Shown here: positions 18,886 through 27,544 of the stretch, one piece after another | How positions within the stretch are numbered: position 1 is the stretch's first letter | Layout: each line of letters begins with the position of its first letter | Source: Kineothrix sp. MB12-C1 | Lineage (GTDB): Bacteria; Bacillota; Clostridia; Lachnospirales; Lachnospiraceae | DNA: 64,000 nucleotides | Assembly (NCBI RefSeq): GCF_030863805.1 | Contig: NZ_CP132957.1 | Span: 3,162,001-3,226,000, forward strand | Reading direction: 5' to 3' | Position numbers and translations under genes: made by a program | Notes under the pieces: model-generated | The model's input: the letters and a program-made list of their open reading frames with translations, nothing else | Told to the model about the DNA's origin: nothing | The model's database searches: none

Positions 18886-18908
18886 TATGGTATTCTTATC
18901 TGGAAAAA

Positions 18909-19934
18909 TTATTCCTGCACGTTAATGATAACTTTCATAGTAGTTTCCTGATTGGCGTCTATGTAACGATAGGCGTCATTAAATTCCTGAAATGCAAAAT
19001 GCTTGGAAATGAGGGCAGGAAGATTAACCTTTTTCTCGTTAGTCAATCGGATGGCATCTATATAATCTTCATTGCGGTACATCATTGTACTTTTAATATC
19101 GAGTTCGTGATCGTTAGCAACGGCGAGGTCGATCGTTGCCATTCCGGCAAAAACAGCGACGAGAATAATAGTGCTTCCTTTGCGGGCGTACTGAATCGCC
19201 TGACCCATTGTGACGTTGTTGCCTGCACAATCGTAAATGATATCCGCTTTATCCGGTCCGAAGGCATTCAAGATAGCTTCTCCTAAGTTAGTGTCCTTCG
19301 TATTGATACAGTGGTCAACGCCGCATTCTGCCGCCTTATTCAGACGATATTCACTAATATCTGTAATCATAACACTCTTGGCACCGAAGCCTTTGGCCGT
19401 CTGAGCGACCAGGTTGCCGATAGGACCTGCCCCTAAGACAACAATATTGAGATCTTTCACGTCTCCTGCCTGCTTTACTGCATGAACGGCAACGGCAAGG
19501 GGCTCGATCATAGCACCTTCATCGAAGGACATATCTTCAGGAAGAAGAGTGACCTTAGAAGCGTCTACAGCAAAATAATGGGAAGCAGTACCTGTAGTCT
19601 GGAAGCCCATAACCTTTAATTCTTCGCACAGATTATACTTTCCATGAGTACAAGGATAGCATTTTCCGCATACAACCTGGGGCTGGATGGTTACTTTCTG
19701 TCCGACCTGAAAAGAAGTTACATTGGCACCTAAAGCAGCCACTTCTCCGGATACTTCATGTCCTTGTGTGACCGGATAGGAGGTAAACGGGTGCTTGCCG
19801 TGATAAACGTGGATGTCGGATCCGCAGATTCCGATTTTCATAATTTTAATGAGAACATCATTATCTCCGGGCACCGGAACAGGAACTTCCTGAAATTCGA
19901 TGATGCCTGGGTTTGTCATTACTTGTTGTAACAT
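18909..19934 (-). CDS. Zinc-dependent medium-chain alcohol/polyol dehydrogenase
   Basis: A 341-residue NAD(P)-dependent dehydrogenase. It shows the catalytic-zinc region ICGSDIHVYHG and GHEVSGEV, the four structural-zinc cysteines CGKCYPCTHGKYNLC, and the nucleotide-binding GAGPIGNLVAQ (about residue 170). It is closest in pattern to sorbitol/threonine dehydrogenases; the true substrate is unknown. Adjacent ROK regulator and epimerase genes point to sugar or polyol breakdown. The ribosome binding site AAGAAAGAGG lies inside one arm of a long inverted repeat (19941-20012). Confidence 0.88.
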   Translation of the reverse strand: MLQQVMTNPGIIEFQEVPVPVPGDNDVLIKIMKIGICGSDIHVYHGKHPFTSYPVTQGHEVSGEVAALGANVTSFQVGQKVTIQPQVVCGKCYPCTHGKYNLCEELKVMGFQTTGTASHYFAVDASKVTLLPEDMSFDEGAMIEPLAVAVHAVKQAGDVKDLNIVVLGAGPIGNLVAQTAKGFGAKSVMITDISEYRLNKAAECGVDHCINTKDTNLGEAILNAFGPDKADIIYDCAGNNVTMGQAIQYARKGSTIILVAVFAGMATIDLAVANDHELDIKSTMMYRNEDYIDAIRLTNEKKVNLPALISKHFAFQEFNDAYRYIDANQETTMKVIINVQE

Positions 19935-19940
19935 AAAACA

Positions 19941-20012
19941 CCTCTTTCTTGGGAGAAAATACTTAATTAAAATACTTTACTAAAGTAATTTAATTATCAA
20001 ACAAGAAAGAGG
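19941..20012 (-). promoter_or_regulatory. Inverted repeat covering the dehydrogenase ribosome binding site
   Basis: On the plus strand CCTCTTTCTTG (19941-19951) and CAAGAAAGAGG (20002-20012) are exact inverses. On the coding (minus) strand the proximal arm contains the ribosome binding site, so a transcript starting upstream of 20012 could hide it in a hairpin; one starting between the arms would not. Confidence 0.5.
19964..19996. promoter_or_regulatory. 33-bp near-perfect palindrome, candidate ROK operator
   Basis: Centred on C19980, the two 16-bp arms (TAATTAAAATACTTTA and TAAAGTAATTTAATTA) match at 15 of 16 positions. It lies 30-62 bp upstream of the dehydrogenase start, next to the ROK regulator gene, where a repressor site is expected. 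Assignment to that regulator is inference. Confidence 0.6.
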
Positions 20013-20028
20013 TTTTGTCAAGAGCATA

Positions 20029-20052
20029 GTGTGAGAAATAAATTTCTCACAC
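20029..20052 (-). terminator. Hairpin downstream of the ROK gene
   Basis: GTGTGAGAAAT and ATTTCTCACAC form an 11-bp palindrome about 80 bp past the ROK stop codon. There is no long T-run on either side, so it may be a weak terminator or an operator-like site. Confidence 0.4.
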
Positions 20053-20133
20053 GCAAATTTGTGCCTGAAGCCCAAAGTTTGCAGGTTATGAGAAAGGCAT
20101 GGTTATGTATATGAAAAATATAAGCGATAATTA

Positions 20134-21270
20134 TTATAATTTGGAGAAAAACTGATTGATAAAGTACATAGCAATGCCGACGCCGGCTGCATTTTGTTGG
20201 AAGCGGCATGCATGGAGAAAACAGCCGTCTTGTTCGAACAGAAGGTGTTCTTGCATATCATCCCATAGTCGGGGTATATATGGCTCGATATAACTGCCTA
20301 CATAGCCTCCCAGGATAATATCACAGTCGAAAGTGAGATGAAGATTGGAAATAATAATAGTGAGATATTTCGTATAATTTTTCCATAGAGAGAGTGCTCC
20401 GGCATCTTCTTCTGAAAGTTTTTTAAAAAAGGACGCCAAGTTACCCTTTGTGTAATCCGCAAGGATTCGGGCAGAGCAATAGGCATCGGAGCAGCCGCAT
20501 TTGCCGCAGTAGCATTGTTTACCTTCCGGTTCGATTATCATATGGCCGAATTCTCCGCTTCGAAAATGATTGCCGTAATAAAGCTCGTTATTTAAGAAGA
20601 TAGCACCGCCCACGGAGTTGCTTAAAGACAGATACAGCGCGTTGTGGTGTAAATATTTTAATTCTGCCATGGCAGCACATACCGCATCGTTTTCAAAACG
20701 CACGGGAAAAGGAATGTGCTTAGCGAGGGAATTCAGGTCGATATCCTTTAAAGATAGCACATGGGAGATAACCAGACGATTTTCGGAGCTGATAACGATA
20801 CCTGGGATGGAAATGCCCACGCCGAGAACTTTATTTTCAGGAATATGGGAATCCTGAATAAATTGCAGTAGTTTTTTCGATAAAGAAGAATAATAGTGTT
20901 CCGTATGATGGAAGGTAAGACGCAGCCGCAAGGAAGCGATAATATTCGCTTTCATATCGATCATGACAAAAGAAATATGATTCGATGTTATTTCAAGACC
21001 TACGGAATATTGTAATGTTTCGATAACAGACAGCGCCTTTGCTTTGCGTCCGCCGGTGGATTCATATTCGCCAACTTCATGTATGATACCTTGAGTCATT
21101 AAGTCTTTTACGCATTGGAGGGCGGTGGGCATACTGAGATTAAGAGCTGAGGCAATGTCGTTTTTAGAAGTAATCCCTTGTTCCAATATATATTTGGCAA
21201 CGCGCACAACATTGCTTTCCATTTTATCTTTTTTGTACGACTGTTTCATAAATAGAGCCTGCTTTCCCAT
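20134..21270 (-). CDS. ROK-family transcriptional regulator
   Basis: A 378-residue protein with an N-terminal winged helix (ITSKNDIASALNLSMPTALQ) and a C-terminal ROK sugar-kinase-like domain, including the zinc-binding CYCGKCGCSDAYC and the GEFGHMII segment. It is likely a sugar-responsive repressor of the XylR/NagC type. Its ATG directly follows the TAA of the upstream epimerase gene (TAAATG), suggesting coupled translation; an internal ATG at 21249 is a possible alternative start. The neighbouring palindrome at 19964 is a plausible target. Confidence 0.88.
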   Translation of the reverse strand: MGKQALFMKQSYKKDKMESNVVRVAKYILEQGITSKNDIASALNLSMPTALQCVKDLMTQGIIHEVGEYESTGGRKAKALSVIETLQYSVGLEITSNHISFVMIDMKANIIASLRLRLTFHHTEHYYSSLSKKLLQFIQDSHIPENKVLGVGISIPGIVISSENRLVISHVLSLKDIDLNSLAKHIPFPVRFENDAVCAAMAELKYLHHNALYLSLSNSVGGAIFLNNELYYGNHFRSGEFGHMIIEPEGKQCYCGKCGCSDAYCSARILADYTKGNLASFFKKLSEEDAGALSLWKNYTKYLTIIISNLHLTFDCDIILGGYVGSYIEPYIPRLWDDMQEHLLFEQDGCFLHACRFQQNAAGVGIAMYFINQFFSKL

Positions 21271-22254
21271 TTATTTTGTCCGGAATAAACGGAGTTGTGC
21301 TCCGTAGGTTTTGGATTCTCCCGGTACGAGGTATTGGAGCATTCCTTTTTCCCGGATGCTGTTTCTGCCTTCCAATGTATTGGTGCACGGTTCGATTCCG
21401 AGGACATAATCATATTCACCCATCATTTTCCATTCGGTAAATTCCGGGAAGACATTAGTGTCAAAGGAAAGTTCCAGGCCCTTTCCGATAGATTCGTTGG
21501 TAAGGCATACCCTTGCAGAAGTATCATTGAACTTATGATAATAACATTGTTCTACGAAGTTTGGGGTAGGCGGCAGTATCTGATTCCATGTTTCGAGGTC
21601 TTCAGCGGCTCTGGCATCGCGGGGGATTACTTCGGCGGAATTGGATTCTAATTTGGAATTCTCATCCAGAAGCGGATATCCCACATTTAAATGATAAAGA
21701 AGCATAACGGCCTCGTCACAAGAGCCTTCGTTTTGTACGGTGTCCTCAATGGAAATAATATTATCGGTCAATCCCACGGTAATCGTACGGTTAAGAGTGA
21801 GTTTTGCACCGAATATAATATGATCGCGTATTGTAGCGTGGAGCGAAATGGCATCATCAGAAGTTATATAATAGACATGCTCTGCAGGAGTATTGCTTAT
21901 AGTACCATGGAGGCCATGAAATTTGCCTTGGTCTTCATTGGGGATAGCGATATTCTGCAATCCACAGGTCGTAAGCATCCCGCAACTAAAAGATTTCAGG
22001 AATCCGAAGCCATCCCGGCCTTCCTGATAATACTGTGGACTTACATGTCCGGTGGGAGAGATATAGTTCATACGAACGCCATCGAAATAAAGATCTGCGA
22101 TATCAAAGCACCGGTCTACCGATATGGTCATATCGATTCCCTTTCCGTTCCTCACCCGGAGAAAACGCATTCCATCTCCTTTTCCTCCAAGAAGTCTATA
22201 CTCCTCCACGCCCGATAATTGAAGAGGATGTCCAATATACTTATTTACAGCCAT
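21271..22254 (-). CDS. Aldose 1-epimerase-like protein (DUF4432 family)
   Basis: A 327-residue protein that I assign to the DUF4432 group of the galactose-mutarotase fold: VDRCFDIADLYFDG near residue 45, a central GKFHGLHGTISNTPAE with the family histidines, and ending LGIEPCTNTLEGR. It probably acts on a free sugar or sugar acid; the substrate is unknown. ATG 22254 follows AAGGAGATTTTTT. It is the first gene of the epimerase-ROK pair and lies back-to-back with the RpiR regulator gene. Confidence 0.75.
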   Translation of the reverse strand: MAVNKYIGHPLQLSGVEEYRLLGGKGDGMRFLRVRNGKGIDMTISVDRCFDIADLYFDGVRMNYISPTGHVSPQYYQEGRDGFGFLKSFSCGMLTTCGLQNIAIPNEDQGKFHGLHGTISNTPAEHVYYITSDDAISLHATIRDHIIFGAKLTLNRTITVGLTDNIISIEDTVQNEGSCDEAVMLLYHLNVGYPLLDENSKLESNSAEVIPRDARAAEDLETWNQILPPTPNFVEQCYYHKFNDTSARVCLTNESIGKGLELSFDTNVFPEFTEWKMMGEYDYVLGIEPCTNTLEGRNSIREKGMLQYLVPGESKTYGAQLRLFRTK

Positions 22255-22456
22255 AAAAAATCTCCTTTCGCATCATTCTTTTATTTATTGTAGTATTAAA
22301 TAAGGGAAAAAACAAGAAAGAAAGCATCCTTTCAATAATGAAAAATAAGAGGTAGAAGAAAGAACTTGATTCAAAGGAATAAAGGTCGTACAAAGCGTAT
22401 GAAATAAAATTTCACGTTATATTGACAGAACGATAAAACGAAGGTATGCTTTTGGC

Positions 22457-22484
22457 AAGATAAGGAAGTCAAGATAAGGAAGTA
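22457..22484. repeat. 14-bp tandem duplication in the epimerase/rpiR intergenic region
   Basis: AAGATAAGGAAGTC (22457-22470) is followed at once by AAGATAAGGAAGTA. It lies about 70 bp before the RpiR-type gene. It could be a duplicated regulator site or a neutral duplication. Confidence 0.4.
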
Positions 22485-22551
22485 AAGTAGAAGGTATTTC
22501 ATATAGGAAGAACATTATCCGTTGTTTCAGGCATTAAAGGGGGAAATAAGA

Positions 22552-23391
22552 ATGTTAGACAGACCGGTATTAGAAGTGGTAAGAGAAAATTATGATAAGA
22601 TTTTTTCTGCGGAAAGAAAGGTGGCGGATTATATTCTGGAAAATCCGCAGGAAACAGTCAATACAACTGTTTCTGAGCTGGCGAAGGTGAGCGGAGTCAG
22701 CGATGCTACAGTCGTAAGGATGTGTTCTCACTTGGGATATAAGGGATATTACCAGTTTCGCCTGCTTCTTGCCAAGGATGTCGGTAGAGAAAATAATAGA
22801 AATGATGTGCAGTTGGAAAAGGAAGGGAATGTGCTGAGGCGAATTTTCCGGGATTATAGTTCTACCATGTTAGCTATTGGAGAAAATATCGATGAGGCCG
22901 AGATGCAAAAAGGCGTAGATTTTATAAGTAATTGTGGATATGCGCATATCGTAGCGGTGGGAAATACAGTTCCCCTTGCTCTTTACATGGGCTTTCGCCT
23001 GGGACGGCTGGGTGTGAGATGCAGCCATGGAGTTGCGCCGGAGTATTTCTTGAATCAGGTTAACCTTGCGGAGAAAAATGATATTATTATAGCCGTTTCC
23101 CAATCGGGGAGATCCAGACAGGTGATACAAAGTGTGGAAATGGCAAAGGAAAAAGGGCTTAAGGTAATAGCCATTACCGATTACAGGCAGTCTCCTATCG
23201 CTCAACTGGCAGACTGTTCGCTGATTGCCAATGGGAAGAAGGAGACCTTTGATTTCTACAAGAATTATTCGCACTTAAGGGGAATGGCGGCCATCGATGC
23301 CTTGCTTGAATGCGTGACGAACCGGGAGAGAATACAGGAAATGAATGCGGATAAGCCGGAGATCATCTTGTCAGAGTATAAGGACGGATAA
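22552..23391 (+). CDS. MurR/RpiR-family transcriptional regulator
   Basis: A 279-residue regulator with an N-terminal HTH (about residues 1-75; TVSELAKVSGVSDATVVRMC) and a SIS sugar-phosphate-binding domain (about 120-250; IVAVGNTVPLALYMGFRLGR, AVSQSGRSRQVIQ). ATG 22552 follows AAAGGGGG; the frame extends 10 codons upstream without reason. It likely senses a phosphosugar and could control the divergent epimerase-ROK-dehydrogenase group. Its stop codon TAA touches the first half-copy of the repeat array. Confidence 0.9.
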   Translation: MLDRPVLEVVRENYDKIFSAERKVADYILENPQETVNTTVSELAKVSGVSDATVVRMCSHLGYKGYYQFRLLLAKDVGRENNRNDVQLEKEGNVLRRIFRDYSSTMLAIGENIDEAEMQKGVDFISNCGYAHIVAVGNTVPLALYMGFRLGRLGVRCSHGVAPEYFLNQVNLAEKNDIIIAVSQSGRSRQVIQSVEMAKEKGLKVIAITDYRQSPIAQLADCSLIANGKKETFDFYKNYSHLRGMAAIDALLECVTNRERIQEMNADKPEIILSEYKDG

Positions 23392-23584
23392 AAACATACC
23401 TCGGCCGCTTGCGGACAAGGTATATTATTTTAATAATATTATACTGCGCCGAGCAAAGCGAGTGTGCAAAAACATACCTCGGCCGCTTGCGGACAAGGTA
23501 TAATATTTTAATAATATTATACTGCGCCGAGCAAAGCGAGTGTGCAAAAAACATACTGTGTCCGCTTGCGGACAAGGTATATAT
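23391..23584. repeat. Interspersed hairpin repeat, array of about 2.5 units (copy 3)
   Basis: A half unit holding only the terminal hairpin (ATACC..GGCCGCTTG..GGTAT) is followed by two complete units joined by ATTTTAATA. The units carry the same GCGCCGAGCAAAGCGAGTGTGC core as the other sites. Open frames crossing the array on both strands merely translate the repeat. Confidence 0.85.
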
Positions 23585-23589
23585 TGCCG

Positions 23590-24021
23590 TTAGTGATTGC
23601 AGATATCCGGATTATCCTCCGCTTTTTTTCGTTCGTTTAGTTCATCGCGGAATGTTTCTATATAGGAAGCGCCGAACTGATGCATTAATTCCAAGAGCGG
23701 AATGATTTTTTTTCCAATTTCTGTAATTTCGTATTCCACTTTGGGTGGGACTGTAGGATATACGTGTCTGGTAATCAGATGATCGGCTTCCAGACTTCTA
23801 AGCTGTTTCGTGAGCATTTTCTGTGTAACATCGGGCATACGTTTTAAAATCTCATTAAAACGGAGCACTTTATTACTTAGAAACCATAAAATCATGACCT
23901 TGCGCTTTCCCGAAAGCAGATTATAAGCTAAGACCATAGGACATAAATCGTCTTTCAGGCAAGTTTCCCTCATATAACAGTTTTCGTGTTTTTTTTCATT
24001 TGTTTCCATCGATTTATTCAT
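23590..24021 (-). CDS. HxlR-family winged-helix regulator
   Basis: A 143-residue protein with the HxlR layout: early cysteine (CPMVLAYNLLSGKRKVMILW), then LRFNEILKRMPDVTQKMLTK as the recognition region and a wing (PKVEYEITEIGKKI). The N-terminal 25 residues hold several cysteines, which in this family sometimes sense redox state or aldehydes. It is divergent from ndh2 across a 415-bp region and is a candidate regulator of the electron-transfer genes. ATG 24021 has only a close AGAAAGG before it, so the start is uncertain. Confidence 0.82.
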   Translation of the reverse strand: MNKSMETNEKKHENCYMRETCLKDDLCPMVLAYNLLSGKRKVMILWFLSNKVLRFNEILKRMPDVTQKMLTKQLRSLEADHLITRHVYPTVPPKVEYEITEIGKKIIPLLELMHQFGASYIETFRDELNERKKAEDNPDICNH

Positions 24022-24436
24022 GCCTTTCTACTTTTCAGATGTCGAAATATAATGTTGAAATATGCGGTATAATAAAAAATAAAAATTCAAAAGATAAAGA
24101 CGTATAATCTTTAGTTAAATAACGGTATACTAAATGACACTAAGGGACTTTAAAGTACCTACTTGTGAATCAGGTCCTCATCTATTAATATATATAAGTA
24201 ATGCCTTTTTTATGCGGTGTAGTGCAATTCTATGAAGGGTAATACTAAGAATTAAGATACCAATTCTGTACGATGTATTGCAATTCCGTGAGGTGCATTG
24301 CTATGCTAATTATACAGTGAAGTAAGATGTTTTGCAAATAATTTAATTGTTAAAAATTTGACAGTAAACTCACATGGATAATGAATAAAAAGGCATACCG
24401 GACGATGATTTACGGGAAACCCAAGGAGAAGAAGCG
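24022..24436. promoter_or_regulatory. Divergent promoter region between the HxlR gene and ndh2
   Basis: A 415-bp AT-rich region with no credible gene. It contains two related stretches (TGCAATTCTATGAAGG near 24223 and TGCAATTCCGTGAGG near 24279) that may be duplicated regulator sites, and TTGACAG near 24358 as a possible -35. No riboswitch or terminator was recognised. Confidence 0.4.
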
Positions 24437-26554
24437 ATGAAAAAAGTAGTGATTATAGGAGCGGGCTATGCCGGTATCCTCACAGCAAAAAAGATTGCTA
24501 AGAAAGTTAAAAAACAGGGAGATGTAGAGATTACAATTATCGACAGGAATCCCTTTCACACGATGCTTACGGAACTTCATGAAGTTGCGGCAGGCAGGGT
24601 GGATGAAGATAGCATTAAGATCAGCTTAAAGAAAGTATTCGCGGGCAGAAAAGTCAACGTGAAGTTGGATACCGTGAAGGAAGTAGATTTTGAAGCCAAG
24701 ATTGTAAAAGGTGAAGGGGCTTCCTATGAATATGACTATCTTGTAATTGCAGCCGGTTCAAGACCAACTTTTTATGGTGTTCCCGGAGCAGAAGAATTAA
24801 CATTCAAGCTTTGGTCTTATGAAGATGCGATTAAGCTAAAAGACCATATTTTAAATACATTCCGCAAGGCAGCTCAGGAAAGAGATGCCAAAGAACGTAA
24901 AAGGCTGCTCACTTTCTATGTGATTGGTGCAGGTTTTACCGGTGTGGAAATGGTTGGCGAGCTCGCGGAATATGTTCCTATTCTTTGTGAAAAATTTGAA
25001 ATCGACAGAAGCGAAGTAACCTTAGTGAACGTGGACGGTTTAAGCAGACCGATTCCTAATCTTCCTGAGAAGTTATCAGCTAAAGTTGCTAAACGATTAA
25101 ATAAAATGGGCGTAGAGCTTTGCATGGAAGCGAACGTGACCCGTGTCAGCGAAACGACAATTGAACTCACCTGCAAAGGAAAAAGCGAAACAAGAAGTGT
25201 AGGAACGGTAATCTGGGGTGCAGGAATCCAGAGTTGCGAAATCACGGCAGCGGCGGCGGATGCACTTGAGAAGCAAAGAGGCGGTCGTATTCCTGTAGAT
25301 AAATATCTTCGTTCCACAAAGGATGAATCCGTATATGTAGTTGGTGATAATATGTATTATGTTCCGGAAGGAGAAGAAATGCCTGTTCCCCAGATGGTGG
25401 AGAATGCGGAGCAGAGTTCTCATACAGCGGCTCATAATATTGTGAATGCATTGACAGGAAAAGGTGAAATGGAAGAATATAAGCCGTCATTCCACGGAGT
25501 AATGGTATGCGTAGGCGGACGTTACGGTACGGCGCACGTAGGCCTTCCCGGACATTTCTTCAGCCTTCCTTCTTTCTTGGCGATGTTTGCGAAGCACTTT
25601 ATCAACGTTATTTATTTTATACAAGTACTTGGATGGAATAAAGTATTCAGTTATATTAAGCATGAATTTTTTACAATCCGCGACTGCAGAAGCTTTGTGG
25701 GAGGACATTTTTCTAACAGAACACCTAGCTTTTTACTGGTTCCTCTTCGTTTCTGGCTCGGTGCGGTATGGTTATTCGAAGGTATTATGAAGATTATGGA
25801 AGGTTGGCTCAATGAGCCCAAGCTTCAGGGATTCTTCGGTGGAGCGAATGCTTGGTATCAAAGTATTATCAATCCGGGTGCAGCCGGGGATGCGGTGAGC
25901 GCAGCGACAGGAGCGGCAGCTGCAGCAGCAGATACAGTGAGCGCAGCCACAGGAGCAGCAACGGCTGCGGCAGATGTAGTAAGTGCGGCGACAGGCGCGG
26001 CAACGGCAGCGGCAGACGTAGTAAGTGCGGCAACAGGAGCAGCAGTGGCAGCAGCAGATGCGGTAAGCGCAGCCACAGGAGCAGCTACAGCAGCAGTTTC
26101 TTCCGGCACAGTAATCTTTAACTTTAATATTTTAGGACTTTTCAGAACTATTTTTGTAAGTGGAACAGATCTCGCCGCTTCCAAGCTTTCTGATTTAGCT
26201 TTTAAGTTGGATGTACCGCTTATGAATTGGTTCGTGGATACTTTTATCCTTCCTTCCGATGGAATACAGCTTGCGATGCAGATATTTATTGTAGTGGCAG
26301 AGATTCTTATTGGACTCGCATTGATGGGCGGTCTCTTTACAACTCCTGCAGCGGCTGTGTCGTTAATATTACAGTTTATGTTCGTATGTACGACAGGTTT
26401 ATATCTTGGAACGTTCTGGATGGTATTTGCAGGTATCGCTGTTTTGATTGGTGCAGGAAGAACAATTGGTCTCGATTACTATGTGATGCCGGCGTTAAAG
26501 AAAGCATGGAAGAAGCTTCCGATTATTCGCAAATCATATCTGTACCATGACTAG
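24437..26554 (+). CDS. ndh2: Type II NADH dehydrogenase with C-terminal membrane domain (Ndh2 of extracellular electron transfer)
   Basis: A 705-residue flavoprotein. The FAD-binding motif VVIIGAGYAGILTAKK (residues 4-19) and the second nucleotide-binding motif VIGAGFTGVEMVGELAEY (about 162-179) are typical of NDH-2. Beyond residue 430 comes a DoxX-like multi-helix membrane part, interrupted by five 14-residue Ala-rich repeats (485-554). In Listeria the extracellular-electron-transfer Ndh2 likewise has an added membrane domain. It would oxidise NADH and pass electrons to demethylmenaquinone. It leads the seven-gene locus, and ATG 24437 follows CAAGGAGAAGAAGCG. Confidence 0.9.
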   Translation: MKKVVIIGAGYAGILTAKKIAKKVKKQGDVEITIIDRNPFHTMLTELHEVAAGRVDEDSIKISLKKVFAGRKVNVKLDTVKEVDFEAKIVKGEGASYEYDYLVIAAGSRPTFYGVPGAEELTFKLWSYEDAIKLKDHILNTFRKAAQERDAKERKRLLTFYVIGAGFTGVEMVGELAEYVPILCEKFEIDRSEVTLVNVDGLSRPIPNLPEKLSAKVAKRLNKMGVELCMEANVTRVSETTIELTCKGKSETRSVGTVIWGAGIQSCEITAAAADALEKQRGGRIPVDKYLRSTKDESVYVVGDNMYYVPEGEEMPVPQMVENAEQSSHTAAHNIVNALTGKGEMEEYKPSFHGVMVCVGGRYGTAHVGLPGHFFSLPSFLAMFAKHFINVIYFIQVLGWNKVFSYIKHEFFTIRDCRSFVGGHFSNRTPSFLLVPLRFWLGAVWLFEGIMKIMEGWLNEPKLQGFFGGANAWYQSIINPGAAGDAVSAATGAAAAAADTVSAATGAATAAADVVSAATGAATAAADVVSAATGAAVAAADAVSAATGAATAAVSSGTVIFNFNILGLFRTIFVSGTDLAASKLSDLAFKLDVPLMNWFVDTFILPSDGIQLAMQIFIVVAEILIGLALMGGLFTTPAAAVSLILQFMFVCTTGLYLGTFWMVFAGIAVLIGAGRTIGLDYYVMPALKKAWKKLPIIRKSYLYHD
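25889..26098 (+). repeat. 42-bp tandem repeat, five copies, inside ndh2
   Basis: Five 42-bp units encode variants of DxVSAATGAATAAA. The protein repeat is nearly perfect while third codon positions vary, which argues that the amino-acid sequence is maintained. It falls between the first DoxX-like helix region and the following membrane helices. Confidence 0.9.
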
Positions 26555-26573
26555 AAAAGATAAGGGTGAAATA

Positions 26574-27530
26574 ATGGAGAAATTAACATATGAAGAAGCT
26601 TATGAGCTTGTAAAAAAAGAGATTCATAAGGCTTTGACCAAATCACCCCGCATAATTAACGAATATTTAACTCATTTATCTGCCTCTCAGGGGAAAATGA
26701 TTCGGGCAGTTTCCGTGCTGATCTCTGCAGGGGACGGTGAAGGGAAGATTAATCCCGGCGCCGTACAGGCTGCAGCGGCAATTGAAATCATTCATCTGGC
26801 GTCGCTCGTTCACGATGACGTTATCGACAACGCAGACTTAAGAAGAGGACAGGAGACGCTCCAGAAGAAATATGGAAAGCGTACTGCGGTTATTTGCGGG
26901 GACTACTTGCTTAGCCTGGCGCTTAAGATGGTATCTGCAATTCCTGAAGGAAAGAAATACTTGGATATGCGTCTGTCTGACTATATAAGCAGATTGTGCC
27001 TTGGGGAGTTACTGCAGCATATCAATAATAAGAATTTGGATTTAACAGTATTTGATTATATAAAAATTATATCGGGGAAGACGGCTGCTCTTTTCGAAGC
27101 CTCTTTCTTGGCCGGTGCTCTGTTAGGAGACTATTCTCCGGAAGAAGTGAAGAAATACAAAAAGATTGGGAATTACATCGGTTTGATTTTCCAGCTTCAG
27201 GATGATTGCCTCGATTTCGATAAGACCGTTGAGACAGCAAGGAAGCCTGTTCAGTCAGATTATGAGCAAGGAGTTATTACCCTTCCTTTAATCCATGCCT
27301 TAGAGAGATTGCCGGAATTCCGAAAGAAGGCATCTAATAACGCCATTGTCAGAGACGATATCAATCAAGCGGTGGAAGAAGCCGGCGGTCTGGGATATAC
27401 GAGGCAAATAATAGATAGATATTATGAGAAGGCAGAACGTTATATCAACAAGCTTGACACAACCTGGGAAAAGCGTATGCGCATCGCTTCTATCGTGCGT
27501 ATGGCAGCTGGGATAAAGGAAGAAGCATAA
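26574..27530 (+). CDS. dmkB: Trans-isoprenyl diphosphate synthase (DmkB-like)
   Basis: A 318-residue polyprenyl synthetase. The first Asp-rich motif is HDDVIDNADLRRG (about residues 82-94) and the second QLQDDCLDFDKT (about 211-222); both bind Mg-diphosphate. It likely makes the long prenyl tail for demethylmenaquinone. ATG 26574 follows AAGGGTGA; the frame extends further back and overlaps the end of ndh2. It sits between ndh2 and the UbiA-type gene, in the role of Listeria DmkB. Confidence 0.88.
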   Translation: MEKLTYEEAYELVKKEIHKALTKSPRIINEYLTHLSASQGKMIRAVSVLISAGDGEGKINPGAVQAAAAIEIIHLASLVHDDVIDNADLRRGQETLQKKYGKRTAVICGDYLLSLALKMVSAIPEGKKYLDMRLSDYISRLCLGELLQHINNKNLDLTVFDYIKIISGKTAALFEASFLAGALLGDYSPEEVKKYKKIGNYIGLIFQLQDDCLDFDKTVETARKPVQSDYEQGVITLPLIHALERLPEFRKKASNNAIVRDDINQAVEEAGGLGYTRQIIDRYYEKAERYINKLDTTWEKRMRIASIVRMAAGIKEEA

Positions 27531-27544
27531 GGAAGGAAAAGACA

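Noticed and set aside
23391-23584. Possible CRISPR array
   Set aside because: Only about 2.5 units, the joints are short shared AT stretches instead of unique spacers, and the same unit occurs singly elsewhere; no cas genes.
23363-23705. Open frames on both strands crossing the repeat array
   Set aside because: They are translations of the 68-bp repeat units and have no ribosome binding site or family resemblance.
25858-26184. Minus-strand Ala-rich open frame opposite ndh2
   Set aside because: It is created by the reverse reading of the 42-bp repeat; the plus frame has clear homology on both sides.
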